Positions 52,444 to 59,616 of a stretch of DNA of 60,441 bases are shown here, piece by piece. The notes under the pieces were generated by a model, which made no database searches, was not told the origin of the DNA, and worked only from the letters and a program-made list of their open reading frames with translations. How positions within the stretch are numbered: position 1 is the first letter of the stretch; every line of letters begins with the position of its first letter. The DNA is from a virus. The stretch is from positions 1-60,441 of the IMG/VR virus record IMGVR_UViG_3300028835_000118; one strand, given 5' to 3'. Both the position numbers and the translations under genes were made by a program.

Positions 52444-52678
52444 CTGTCTTTTGTTTTACAATTCCTGTATTCATATTGATAATGGAATCTTGTCCATATT
52501 TTTCAATTAGTTTATTTTCCATCTGAGCAAACGCTTGTTGTAGTTTGGTTACAGAGTCAAATAAACTTTTCTTTTGCAGTTCTAAATCACCTATGGCTAA
52601 TTTATATCTATCTAATTCAAGCTTTGCTTCTTTTAGTTCTGCTAATTCTTTTTCTTCTAGTTTTACTTCTTTACTCAT
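52436..52678 (-). CDS. Coiled-coil protein, 80 aa
   Basis: Almost entirely a charged coiled coil (residues 3-70: EEKELAELKEAKLELDRY). ATGA overlap with the fibre start. Possibly a fibre-trimerisation or chaperone helper; no direct evidence. Promoter box upstream at 52699-52706. Confidence 0.6.
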   Translation of the reverse strand: MSKEVKLEEKELAELKEAKLELDRYKLAIGDLELQKKSLFDSVTKLQQAFAQMENKLIEKYGQDSIINMNTGIVKQKTDE

Positions 52679-52698
52679 TTTATTAAATTTTATTTATA

Positions 52699-52706
52699 CA
52701 AAGATA
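52699..52706 (-). promoter_or_regulatory. Promoter box before the coiled-coil/fibre unit
   Basis: Minus strand TATCTTTG immediately after the holin stop, 20 nt before the ATG at 52678. Confidence 0.6.
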
Positions 52707-53114
52707 CTATTTTTTATTTTTACCTTGTTTTATCTTTTCAAAACTACGCCCACCAAAGTAAGCTGAAATTACGGTAATTAAAGTAAGCTGCAAAAGGTCT
52801 GTCCATTTGTCTTCTACTTCAAATGTTATCATGCCTGCGTCAATAAATATCATTACCACCGTAGACACCACAAGAAACAATAATACTATAGGTCTTATGT
52901 TTTGTGTTAGTTTGGATGCTGAGTTGTCCGAAACCCAACGGTCAGTTATATTCTTTTCTATATCAGCCTCATGTTTCATAAAGAGCTGTGTCATTTCTTT
53001 TTCGAATTCATCTCGCTCATCAGGAGTTCTTACAAACTTATCTACTATTCCTGAAAGCCCATCAGCTACATTGCTAGCTGCACCCCCAAATATTTTACCT
53101 AATATATCTTTCAT
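52707..53114 (-). CDS. Holin-like protein, 135 aa
   Basis: N-terminal amphipathic helix (FGGAASNVADGLSGI), then two strong hydrophobic helices (about 74-92 and 108-121). It matches the 3-TM phage holin family and is followed upstream by the amidase with 4-nt overlap. Would permeabilise the inner membrane at lysis. Confidence 0.75.
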   Translation of the reverse strand: MKDILGKIFGGAASNVADGLSGIVDKFVRTPDERDEFEKEMTQLFMKHEADIEKNITDRWVSDNSASKLTQNIRPIVLLFLVVSTVVMIFIDAGMITFEVEDKWTDLLQLTLITVISAYFGGRSFEKIKQGKNKK

Positions 53115-53530
53115 AATGTTTCATATTCTTTAGTGGCATCAAAACTTGGACAAGCTTTATTAGCAAAATCTCTATGTCCATGAATCTTTGCTTTAGGTTG
53201 TAATAATTTTAAAAAGTATAATAGATACTCTAAAGCTTCTTTTTGTTTTTGAGTCCTAGTATCCTTTGGAGTCTTTCCATCTTTTTCAACTCCACCGATA
53301 TAACACACTCCCCACGACTTGCAATTAATTCCTTTTGTGTGAGCTCCACACTCATCAATCTTTCTTCCGGTTTCTATTTTACCATCCATCAAAACAATAA
53401 AATGATATCCGTTTCCTTTCCATCCCCTAGCCTTATGCCATCTATCTATTACTTCTGCATTTACTGAGTCGTCTCCTTCTCTTGTTGCAGAACAATGTAC
53501 TATTATTTTTTCTACGTCTTGTGCTTTCAT
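53111..53530 (-). CDS. N-acetylmuramoyl-L-alanine amidase (T7-lysozyme-like), 139 aa
   Basis: Amidase_2 fold: HCSATREG (His12), HTKGINCKSWGVCYIGG and HGHRDFANKACPSFD at about residues 64-80 and 117-131 supply His and Cys zinc ligands. Length is close to T7 lysozyme. Cuts peptidoglycan at lysis; adjacent to the holin. Confidence 0.9.
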   Translation of the reverse strand: MKAQDVEKIIVHCSATREGDDSVNAEVIDRWHKARGWKGNGYHFIVLMDGKIETGRKIDECGAHTKGINCKSWGVCYIGGVEKDGKTPKDTRTQKQKEALEYLLYFLKLLQPKAKIHGHRDFANKACPSFDATKEYETL

Positions 53531-53649
53531 CTTCCTTGTCCTTTATATGGTTTCTTATATCCTGTTTGCCCTCTACTAGCATTCTTGCTATGAGGGTGGG
53601 ATTTACGTTTTGGTTTTACATATGTTACTACGTTTGCTCTTCTTGCCAT
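53527..53649 (-). CDS. 40-aa basic protein in lysis cassette
   Basis: Starts MARRANVVTYVKPKRKSHPH and is strongly basic throughout. Overlaps the amidase ATG by 4 nt and its own ATG overlaps the barrel-protein stop (TAATG). Unknown; perhaps coupled translation. Confidence 0.6.
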   Translation of the reverse strand: MARRANVVTYVKPKRKSHPHSKNASRGQTGYKKPYKGQGR

Positions 53650-54878
53650 TATAATCTTAAATTAATTCCTATTGAACTGTTATATAATTTGGAGTCCCAA
53701 AATTTAGTATACTCTGCTTCAACAAATACACCTAGGGTTCGGGAAAGTTTCCATCCTACAATTAAGCCTGCCTGATAATCATCCCATTGTTCTAGCTCAG
53801 CATCTTGTATTAATCCTCCGAGTCCCCAATTATTTCTGTTAAGATAAGAAAAATCTTCATTGCCTTGTATGTATTTATGATAAGGGAGTATCCAATTTCC
53901 ATATGCGTGTAACCAAAAGTTTTTCTTATACTCATAAAAATCAAATCCAACCACCGGTGCAATTTCACCAAACACATCTAGTTCAGACCATGCTTCTTCA
54001 TTAAACCTGTTCATTAAAGAACCAAATATTAAATCCCTAAATTGTACATCCGTATGGGCAACTACTTCGCCTTGTGGGTCTATCCAATACCAATCATAAG
54101 TTTCATTTCCATAAGCATCTGTTTGAGTATATCCTATGTCTTCATATCCATACTCATACCCTAAGCTATACCATGGGTTTACAGGCATACCATCATCATT
54201 GGTTTCATTTAACCATATCTCAATTGGATTGTATCCATAAGGACGTTGGTGAGTACGATATATAACTCCGGCTGAAATACTAAACTTCTTTCCGATTGGA
54301 AGTCTTGCTCTAACTTCTCCTGACATATATTTAAAACCTACATTCCCTTGTTCTCTTTGCTCAAACTTTACAATATGATAATCTCCTGTATGTCTTACAA
54401 AATATCTTGTATTAATAAACTCTTGACTTCTTTCTCTTTCTTTTTCATAGTGAACAAGATACTCAAACCCTTTTACTGCTGAGGTAGGAGAAGATAGAGC
54501 GATGTTGTTTTCTTTTCCATCATAATAGTTCTTTGCTTTTATCTCATAGTCAAACCTTGCTAGCTTACGAAAACCAATTCCCATTCTATAATCAAAAGGG
54601 TGATAAACTGTATTGTCAATCACTTGGGGTACAGCGTAAAGATTGTCGGGGTTTGTTCTTACAAAGTAACTTGGGCTTTGTGTTTCATATGCGTTTGAAA
54701 CTTCACCGGCTACATATACGGTTCCGTATTTTAAAAAATCATTATAAAACTTATTAAATAAATTTTCTTTTTGTTCCTGTGCTTGTGCTCCTACTGCAAA
54801 GAATGCTAGTAATAAAAAAACTATTATATATAGCAGAGCATTGGTTGCAAACCTTTCTGTTTGTTTTTTTCTATCCAT
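53649..54878 (-). CDS. Phage-encoded outer-membrane beta-barrel protein, 409 aa
   Basis: Signal peptide: basic start, hydrophobic core (about 17-33), likely cut after AQA. Rest is Tyr/Trp/Gly-rich with alternating strands (YVAGEVSNAYE, RYFVRHTGDYHIVKFE, WGLGGLIQDAELEQWD) and a C-terminal strand ending NLRL. ATG at 54878 chosen because it follows the upstream stop; an upstream ATG at 54896 overlaps. It would insert in the host outer membrane; superinfection exclusion or lysis roles are inferred only from place and form. Confidence 0.7.
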   Translation of the reverse strand: MDRKKQTERFATNALLYIIVFLLLAFFAVGAQAQEQKENLFNKFYNDFLKYGTVYVAGEVSNAYETQSPSYFVRTNPDNLYAVPQVIDNTVYHPFDYRMGIGFRKLARFDYEIKAKNYYDGKENNIALSSPTSAVKGFEYLVHYEKERERSQEFINTRYFVRHTGDYHIVKFEQREQGNVGFKYMSGEVRARLPIGKKFSISAGVIYRTHQRPYGYNPIEIWLNETNDDGMPVNPWYSLGYEYGYEDIGYTQTDAYGNETYDWYWIDPQGEVVAHTDVQFRDLIFGSLMNRFNEEAWSELDVFGEIAPVVGFDFYEYKKNFWLHAYGNWILPYHKYIQGNEDFSYLNRNNWGLGGLIQDAELEQWDDYQAGLIVGWKLSRTLGVFVEAEYTKFWDSKLYNSSIGINLRL

Positions 54879-54879
54879 G

Positions 54880-55215
54880 TTAAAACTTGCTTTCAATTAT
54901 TAAATCAATCTCTTCTTGAATAACGTCTAAAGCATCTTCAGGAAGCTTTAAAGTTATGTCACTTTCTACTCTAACAATTTCTTTGCCGTTGTGATATAAA
55001 ACAAGGGTTGGCAGAAAAATAATTTTTTCTCTTTCAAAAACGTCAGGGTGTTTGCCCATTAATAAAAGATGTGTGCCTGCATCTTTAATAGGGTCTAAGG
55101 AAATAGTGTTTTCGGATAAAAAGGCAGCGTTGAATTGTACAACTGATATGCCCTCTTTAAAATCTTGGGAGAATAAAGATTGAGAATATAGCAGAAAAAT
55201 TATTAGCCATCTCAT
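54880..55215 (-). CDS. Secreted thioredoxin-fold protein without active-site cysteines, 111 aa
   Basis: Signal peptide (MRWLIIFLLYSQSLFSQ). Core strands VVQFNAAF and IIFLPTLVLYHNGKEIVRVE match a thioredoxin fold including the cis-Pro loop, but FNAAFLSENT stands where WCxxC should be. So it is not a disulfide oxidoreductase; more likely a chaperone or binding partner in the periplasm. Lies between the barrel protein and the TM/coiled-coil protein. Confidence 0.65.
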   Translation of the reverse strand: MRWLIIFLLYSQSLFSQDFKEGISVVQFNAAFLSENTISLDPIKDAGTHLLLMGKHPDVFEREKIIFLPTLVLYHNGKEIVRVESDITLKLPEDALDVIQEEIDLIIESKF

Positions 55216-55217
55216 CT

Positions 55218-55532
55218 TTACTTCTTGCTCATTTCATAAAGACGTTCATCCATTTTTTCTAAGGACTTTTTGATTTCACTTACATCTTCTTTTACTGTGG
55301 TTACATCAGCATCAATCTTTTCAATGGTCGACCTTATTAATTTGTCTTTATATTCGAATTCAACTTTTTGAATTTCCGGCTTTGGAAGTTCCATGGCTTC
55401 TTGGATTTGAGCCTGAAGAGTAAAGTACATCCCCATTAAGGAAGACAAGCCTATTACTACTGCTATTATTTCTTTTATAGATAAATTAAACTTCGTATCT
55501 GAGCTGAGTTGTTGTTCCTTTTGATTTGCCAT
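55218..55532 (-). CDS. Membrane-anchored coiled-coil protein (spanin-like), 104 aa
   Basis: One TM (about 21-40) after a short N-terminus, then an outward coiled coil (IEKIDADVTTVKEDVSEIKKSL). This is the layout of an inner-membrane spanin, which helps disrupt the envelope. Adjacent to lysis genes. No lipoprotein partner was found. Confidence 0.6.
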   Translation of the reverse strand: MANQKEQQLSSDTKFNLSIKEIIAVVIGLSSLMGMYFTLQAQIQEAMELPKPEIQKVEFEYKDKLIRSTIEKIDADVTTVKEDVSEIKKSLEKMDERLYEMSKK

Positions 55533-55611
55533 TTTCTTTTTTATCCGACTTTACTAATTCATATATTACTACTATGTCCATTAAATAAGAGTTAGTTTGA
55601 ATAAATTCCAT
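55486..55611 (-). CDS. Possible 41-aa protein after a leaderless promoter
   Basis: ATG at 55611, exactly 4 nt after TATCTTTG, and reads 41 aa to a stop at 55486, overlapping the spanin-like gene by 47 nt. MEFIQTNSYLMDIVVIYEL is protein-like but unrecognised. It may instead be the 5' leader region of the spanin-like gene. Confidence 0.4.
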   Translation of the reverse strand: MEFIQTNSYLMDIVVIYELVKSDKKENGKSKGTTTQLRYEV

Positions 55612-55615
55612 TTAG

Positions 55616-55623
55616 CAAAGATA
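55616..55623 (-). promoter_or_regulatory. Leaderless-type promoter box (lysis unit)
   Basis: TATCTTTG then 4 nt (CTAA) to an ATG at 55611, the same geometry as at 31663, 57257 and 58492. -33 element weak or absent. Confidence 0.6.
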
Positions 55624-55646
55624 AAGAAAAAAATGCAGAGAGTTTT

Positions 55647-56450
55647 TTAGTTTATATACTCTACGCAAATGTTAGTAACAAGGTTGTTATCTACGGAAGG
55701 GAAAGGACTTGGAGCTCCTGTACCACCGGTAAATTTTATACGGAATTCAATAGCGTCATTAGCTGTAGCTGAGAAGGTACCGGATGCTGAATAGTTAATA
55801 TCTGTCTTAGCTCCGGATGCTGCATTACCTACATCATCAATCATTCCATAGTCTTGACTTCCTGCTGTTATGTTTCTAATAAATCCTTCTACTATGATAC
55901 CGTTAGCTTGGTCAAAGAAGTGCATGTTGACTGTAGCTTTGTACCGTCCTGTCTTTGGTACATTCCAATTTGTATTACCTAATGAACCGGCTAACCCATT
56001 CCAATTAAACGTACATGCGCCTGCTACCGAGTCGGTTGAGATATTTGTTATAGCATTATTAAAAGGCACATTAATGTCAGCACCATTAGTAAAGTTGAAG
56101 TAGTTTACATTACCTGCACCGGGTAAATATTCAGCGCAGAGTGTGATTCTTACCGGTACTCCCGGAAGTTGAGATGGGTTTATAAATGCAGCTACATTAC
56201 TAGGACCTGAACCATCAATATATAATATGTCATTTGCTACTTGACTAGCAGCATCGGTTAATGCATCTAAAGCTAAAGGTTGCGTAGTTTGTCCTGTACC
56301 ACCATTTAAAATTGATAAAGGTAGTCCTGTAAGATTACTTATATCTATATCTCCTACTGCAAACTTTGCGTTTGACCCTCCATCTAAACCTACTATCTCG
56401 GTAGTTGCTGATGGACCTACTGCCGGAAATGCTGAAAATTTTGTTGCCAT
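55647..56450 (-). CDS. Fibre-like protein with C1q-like jelly-roll C-terminus, 267 aa
   Basis: N-terminal GLPLSILNGGTGQTTQP is a tail-fibre motif. C-terminal part (about residues 145-262) has the C1q/TNF-like order: FNWNGLAGS, GRYKATVNMHFF, FSATANDAIEFRIKF and a closing strand ICVEYI. Likely a trimeric head or tail fibre tip. Followed by two small structural-like genes in the operon. Confidence 0.7.
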   Translation of the reverse strand: MATKFSAFPAVGPSATTEIVGLDGGSNAKFAVGDIDISNLTGLPLSILNGGTGQTTQPLALDALTDAASQVANDILYIDGSGPSNVAAFINPSQLPGVPVRITLCAEYLPGAGNVNYFNFTNGADINVPFNNAITNISTDSVAGACTFNWNGLAGSLGNTNWNVPKTGRYKATVNMHFFDQANGIIVEGFIRNITAGSQDYGMIDDVGNAASGAKTDINYSASGTFSATANDAIEFRIKFTGGTGAPSPFPSVDNNLVTNICVEYIN

Positions 56451-56453
56451 ATT

Positions 56454-56609
56454 CTATTCTACTATTAAAGGTACTCCACCTTCGGTTTCTATTATATCAT
56501 TTGGAGGGACAAAGGCAGCTTCTGTAATTATATAGTTTAATACAGGTGGTGTTGTTCCAACTTGTTGCTGAAACGGTATCCCTATCCCTATTCCTATTCC
56601 TAACGGCAT
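56454..56609 (-). CDS. Hypothetical small protein, 51 aa
   Basis: ATG at 56609, 1 nt after the previous stop; ends 3 nt before the fibre-like gene. Alternating Gly/Ile N-terminus (GIGIGIGIPFQQQ) gives a short strand, then a proline-rich tail. Unrecognised. Confidence 0.55.
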   Translation of the reverse strand: MPLGIGIGIGIPFQQQVGTTPPVLNYIITEAAFVPPNDIIETEGGVPLIVE

Positions 56610-56610
56610 A

Positions 56611-57075
56611 TTACCAAAGTGCTAATATGTCACTAGCTGTTGTATCGGTAGCCCATACTTTAATACAGTTAACAGGAATAAATGTTCCTGCCGGCACTCC
56701 AACAAATGTTACATCATCGTTTCCTGCAGTAAGAACTCTTAAGTCTCCTGTGGTTCCAACATACAATACTGCTCCATTATTTTCTCCCCCATATATTTGG
56801 TATGCATTACCAATTACAAATACATTGGCATTAACCGTCAGCGTATCACCACTTACTGCTAGTATAATAGTTGAAGCGTTGGTAGTAGTATTAACTAATA
56901 TCATTCCACGCTTAACTCCTAGTGTAAGAAAATCTTGAGTGTTATCTGTTACGGTAGTTGCAGTTGTTCCTGTAGCTGTGCCGTTTCCATCCCTTACCAT
57001 TATCTGTGGAATGGGTGCGTCATCACTTGGGGTTACTGCCCATGCTCTGCTTGCATTTAACTTTTGATAAGCCAT
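56611..57075 (-). CDS. Structural-type protein, 154 aa
   Basis: Begins MAYQKLNASRAWAVTPSDDAPIP; strand-rich with RGMILVNTTTNASTIILAVSGDTLTV. Similar small proteins occur with phage decoration and fibre genes. No signal; role not known. Confidence 0.6.
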   Translation of the reverse strand: MAYQKLNASRAWAVTPSDDAPIPQIMVRDGNGTATGTTATTVTDNTQDFLTLGVKRGMILVNTTTNASTIILAVSGDTLTVNANVFVIGNAYQIYGGENNGAVLYVGTTGDLRVLTAGNDDVTFVGVPAGTFIPVNCIKVWATDTTASDILALW

Positions 57076-57084
57076 AATTCTTTT

Positions 57085-57252
57085 TTATTTGTTATAAGGA
57101 AAAACTCTATTTAAAGTATCTCTCCTTTTGTTACATCCACATTCACTATTGGTGATAGTAGATACTGTGTTTACAACTTTCTTAATTCCGGTGGCAGTTG
57201 TTATCTTTTCCACCGTGTCACCTAGACCTCTCGATTTAGATTTCCATTTCAT
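57085..57252 (-). CDS. Conserved small protein, 55 aa
   Basis: ATG at 57252 exactly 4 nt after TATCTTTG, preferred to 57318. MKWKSKSRGLGDTVEKI and ECGCNKRRDTLNRVFPY form a pattern common in phages of marine Bacteroidota; the C-terminal CGC/KRR may bind metal. Role unknown. Confidence 0.65.
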   Translation of the reverse strand: MKWKSKSRGLGDTVEKITTATGIKKVVNTVSTITNSECGCNKRRDTLNRVFPYNK

Positions 57253-57256
57253 TGTA

Positions 57257-57264
57257 CAAAGATA
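57257..57264 (-). promoter_or_regulatory. Leaderless-type promoter before the 55-aa gene
   Basis: TATCTTTG, then TACA (4 nt), then ATG at 57252. A clear example of the repeated spacing. Confidence 0.65.
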
Positions 57265-57268
57265 ATCT

Positions 57269-57409
57269 TTATTTTTTACACATACATTTAGATACCGGGC
57301 AAGTGTCAACTTTAACAATGAGCTTTGACACTAACCAATTCCATTTGCATAGCATCTTAATCCAAGTCTTAGAAATCCAAGTCCCTATCTTAATCAATAA
57401 TTTTCCCAT
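57269..57409 (-). CDS. Small basic protein, 46 aa
   Basis: ATG at 57409; starts MGKLLIKIGTWISKTWIK and ends CPVSKCMCKK. One amphipathic helix and a C-terminal cysteine cluster. Fills the gap between the 65-aa and 55-aa genes. Unrecognised. Confidence 0.6.
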   Translation of the reverse strand: MGKLLIKIGTWISKTWIKMLCKWNWLVSKLIVKVDTCPVSKCMCKK

Positions 57410-57415
57410 ACTGTT

Positions 57416-57613
57416 TTATTTACTACAGCCGAAGTTCTTAGCAAAGTTTGCCATCTTGACTACAGGAGCTTTGTACTTCTTTTTGTTTTTCATAACTGCT
57501 GTTGCAGCAGCACAAACAGATTTACCCGGCATATTCCTTTTAGCCCATGCCGTGAACTTGCCCTGATTATCTTTGCTAATCATTTCGCCTAAAGGTTTCT
57601 TTTCCTTAGCCAT
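57416..57613 (-). CDS. Small basic protein, 65 aa
   Basis: Lysine-rich with GKFTAWAKRNMPGKSVCAA; three cysteines. Likely nucleic-acid or virion associated. Followed downstream by the 46-aa gene with 6-nt spacing; role unknown. Confidence 0.6.
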   Translation of the reverse strand: MAKEKKPLGEMISKDNQGKFTAWAKRNMPGKSVCAAATAVMKNKKKYKAPVVKMANFAKNFGCSK

Positions 57614-57619
57614 AAGTAA

Positions 57620-57832
57620 TTATTTTTTGATTACTCTAGTTAAGTGACCGTGCACATCTTTTGGATAGTGCTTGTCTTCTGTCATTGAGTGATTGCCTGA
57701 ATAAGCATGACCTGTCATTTTTTTAGCCATACCTTTAGACTCGTCTCTCCTATCTTTTAAAGATTGTTTATGAGCACCTCTGTGCTTCATTCCTAAAGAC
57801 TCATCTAGTCTTGCGTTATATCCTTGTTTCAT
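57620..57832 (-). CDS. Small basic protein, 70 aa
   Basis: Highly basic with repeating DESLGMKHRGAHKQSLKDRRDESKGM, giving two DESxGM repeats. Such proteins may coat DNA or bind a capsid. Promoter box TATATTTG at 57865-57872 with a 32-nt leader. Confidence 0.65.
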   Translation of the reverse strand: MKQGYNARLDESLGMKHRGAHKQSLKDRRDESKGMAKKMTGHAYSGNHSMTEDKHYPKDVHGHLTRVIKK

Positions 57833-57864
57833 GATAATTTATTTTTAATGATTATTACTGTTTA

Positions 57865-57872
57865 CAAATATA
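57865..57872 (-). promoter_or_regulatory. Promoter box for the 70/65/46-aa unit
   Basis: Minus strand TATATTTG, 32 nt before the ATG at 57832. Confidence 0.6.
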
Positions 57873-57888
57873 CTAATTATTTGCTTGT

Positions 57889-58029
57889 CTATTTTTCGGT
57901 TTCTTTTTTTAATGCCTCCATTACATTCATCAGTTCTACATAATTGTTTACCCATTCTTCAGGGGTTCTATTTCTGTTGTACTGTTGAACGTACCATTCT
58001 TTAGAATGACCTGTGTTATTAATACCCAC
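57889..58029 (-). CDS. Small protein with GTG start or frameshift continuation, 46 aa
   Basis: A frame running to a stop at 57889 encodes NTGHSKEWYVQQYNRNRTP, clearly protein-like, but has no ATG. GTG at 58029 is the only start-like codon after a stop in the frame, overlapping the upstream gene by 11 nt. Alternatively it is reached by frameshifting from the 53-aa gene. Confidence 0.5.
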   Translation of the reverse strand: MGINNTGHSKEWYVQQYNRNRTPEEWVNNYVELMNVMEALKKETEK

Positions 58030-58180
58030 TTTCCGTCATAGGTTTATCAGGGTTGTCTTTACCTGACCCATCCATTAATCTTTGTAAAGTATCAGCTTGT
58101 GCTTTTCCTACGGCATTGTAAGGAAAAGACTTTGTCATTTTTTTTCCCGTCTTCGGGCAAGTGTAGCTTACTGTTGGCAT
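58019..58180 (-). CDS. Small protein, 53 aa
   Basis: MPTVSYTCPKTGKKMTKSFPYNAVG; the CPKTG/KK motif is common in small phage proteins. ATG at 58180, 10 nt after the stop of the previous gene. Ends in the overlap with the GTG-start frame. Confidence 0.65.
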   Translation of the reverse strand: MPTVSYTCPKTGKKMTKSFPYNAVGKAQADTLQRLMDGSGKDNPDKPMTESGY

Positions 58181-58190
58181 AACTATTTAT

Positions 58191-58487
58191 TTATGTTAAT
58201 TTCTTTTTTGGTTTAGTAGAACCCATAAAGCCTTGTAGCTTAGCTAGACCTATAATCGTTCTACTCTTGTTATCTCTTGATGGCTTGGTAATGTTATCGG
58301 TATTACTTTTCTTTGTCCCTTTATCTATAGCTGCTGCTTGAGCATTGCTTACAGCAAGCTTAGCTGCGTCTTGAAATTTTAATAGGGAAGATTGTATATC
58401 TGCCGAAGATGAACTCCATCCTGTCTCACTTTGATTAGCTCTATCTATGATAGAGTCAATTGTTTTTTTGTTATCTTTATCTGCCAT
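58191..58487 (-). CDS. Hypothetical basic protein, 98 aa; first gene of the late strand
   Basis: Basic, Ser/Ala/Lys-rich, with a predicted helix (SSLLKFQDAAKLAVSNAQAA) and a C-terminal KPKKKLT tail. First gene from the divergent control region; the ATG is 4 nt after a TAnnTTTG box. Unrecognised. Confidence 0.65.
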   Translation of the reverse strand: MADKDNKKTIDSIIDRANQSETGWSSSSADIQSSLLKFQDAAKLAVSNAQAAAIDKGTKKSNTDNITKPSRDNKSRTIIGLAKLQGFMGSTKPKKKLT

Positions 58488-58491
58488 AGTA

Positions 58492-58499
58492 CAAATTTA
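58492..58499 (-). promoter_or_regulatory. Leaderless-type promoter at the head of the late strand
   Basis: TAAATTTG, 4 nt (TACT), ATG at 58487. It faces the divergent winged-helix gene, whose start codon is only 16 nt away, so that protein could act on its own and the late promoter. Confidence 0.6.
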
Positions 58500-58514
58500 C
58501 TAAATTAATTTAAC

Positions 58515-58919
58515 TTGAATTCAGAAGATTATCTTAAGTATTGGAGAGTCGTAAGATACTATATAAAAAAGAAATACAAACTAACTACATCAGAATTAGA
58601 AACTCTTTTGTTTTTAAAAACTGAAGGAAGGTTTTCTAGAGATGACTTTCAAAAGTTTAATGAAGTCATTAGTTGGAATAAAGACCGATTTGAAAAACTA
58701 CGCAGAGATGGGTGGATAGTGGTCTTTAGAAAACGAGTAGGAAAACGTAGAGCCTTGTATGAATTATCGTATAAGTCAAAGAGAGTTATCTCTTCAGTTT
58801 ATTCAAAACTAAATGGCAGCGAGATTCCTACTTCTGTATTTAATGATAAGAAGTATACAGATAAAGTATATAGGAATTTTATAAAACAACTACGACATCT
58901 CTCTCCTGAATCACAGTAA
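58515..58919 (+). CDS. Winged-helix (MarR-like) DNA-binding protein, 134 aa, TTG start
   Basis: Helices then LTTSELETLLFLKTEGRFSRDD (about 22-43), FEKLRRDGWIVVFRKRVGKRRALYELSYK (about 59-87): the recognition helix and beta wing of a winged-helix/MarR-type repressor or activator. In-frame upstream is TAA at 58506, so TTG at 58515 is the most likely start. The only plus-strand gene in this area, divergent from the late genes and convergent with groES (41-nt overlap), so a regulator of late expression is plausible. Confidence 0.7.
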   Translation: MNSEDYLKYWRVVRYYIKKKYKLTTSELETLLFLKTEGRFSRDDFQKFNEVISWNKDRFEKLRRDGWIVVFRKRVGKRRALYELSYKSKRVISSVYSKLNGSEIPTSVFNDKKYTDKVYRNFIKQLRHLSPESQ

Positions 58920-59136
58920 CTTTCTTTCCTTCTATCAATAGTGTATGCGCATTACGGAAGTCATAATATATTTCTTCCGTTGGAATGATAGTACACACTT
59001 CATTACCTACAGCTAAGACTTTACCTTTATGGTATCTGCGTCTTTGGGCTTCATCATTAGTTAACAAGATTCCCGATTCTGTTTTGAGCTCTTCATCAAT
59101 TTGCTCAATCAGAATGTATTTAGATATTGGTCTCAT
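58879..59136 (-). CDS. groES: GroES-like co-chaperonin, 85 aa
   Basis: Cpn10 pattern: ISKYILIEQIDEELKTESGILLTNDEA (mobile loop region, about 4-30), KGKVLAVGNEVCTIIP (about 37-52) and VTVIQERDVVVVL at the end. About 10 residues short of the family and divergent. Caps GroEL rings. Last gene of the chaperone operon, which starts with groEL, and overlaps the 43-aa gene by 17 nt. Confidence 0.8.
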   Translation of the reverse strand: MRPISKYILIEQIDEELKTESGILLTNDEAQRRRYHKGKVLAVGNEVCTIIPTEEIYYDFRNAHTLLIEGKKVTVIQERDVVVVL

Positions 59137-59251
59137 GTTGTTTGTCTTTATTAAAAACTATATACCCGTTATCTTCTAATAACTTTTTAGCTTTTGCAAG
59201 TTCTCTTGCGTTTGCTCTAAAGTGTTCAAATATTTGATTTGTTATCGGCAT
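59120..59251 (-). CDS. Hypothetical protein, 43 aa
   Basis: ATG at 59251. Amphipathic helix (ELAKAKKLLEDNGYIVFNK), resembling short helical phage proteins. Overlaps the GroES-like ATG by 17 nt, suggesting coupling. Unknown. Confidence 0.6.
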   Translation of the reverse strand: MPITNQIFEHFRANARELAKAKKLLEDNGYIVFNKDKQHETNI

Positions 59252-59256
59252 AATAA

Positions 59257-59616
59257 TTATTTTAATTTTGGATGTCTGTAATCAACTACAATCTCCTCGT
59301 CTTTTAAAATATCTTCTAAGGCATATCCTACTACGTCTTCATTTACTTTAATAAATTCTATGTTAGGATTTTTGCTATGGTTAGTATATCTAGCTAGTGG
59401 AGTTCTGTTGTCTTTAATAGAAGCAACTCCTACAACTGCACCTTTTTCAATATCGGTTAAGGCAAACAAACCTTCACCATGGATATTAGAATTGCTTTTA
59501 TAATAAACATCACTTGGGATATCTATATAATAATAGTTATCCATATAAGTCATCCAATCAATTAATTGTTGTTCAGATATTTTATTTTCTTCTAAGTACA
59601 ATTTAAAGTCAGACAT
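59257..59616 (-). CDS. SET-domain protein (lysine methyltransferase-like), 119 aa
   Basis: SET signature: SNIHGEGLFA (about 43-52), RYTNHSKNPNIEF (about 76-88, the NHS-xxPN motif) and EEIVVDYRHP (about 107-116). Binds SAM and would methylate lysine of a protein. Located between groEL and groES; methylating chaperonin or virion protein is possible but not shown. N-terminal 40 residues precede the SET core. Confidence 0.85.
   Translation of the reverse strand: MSDFKLYLEENKISEQQLIDWMTYMDNYYYIDIPSDVYYKSNSNIHGEGLFALTDIEKGAVVGVASIKDNRTPLARYTNHSKNPNIEFIKVNEDVVGYALEDILKDEEIVVDYRHPKLK

Noticed and set aside
52990-53040. CTGATGA followed by GAAA on the minus strand in the holin gene
   Set aside because: The interior does not form stem II and no stem I or cleavage triplet fits; it is ordinary coding sequence.
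19268-57600. Many plus-strand frames of 60-140 aa opposite the late genes
   Set aside because: They are antisense shadows: serine/leucine/phenylalanine-rich translations with no start context, overlapping well supported minus-strand genes.
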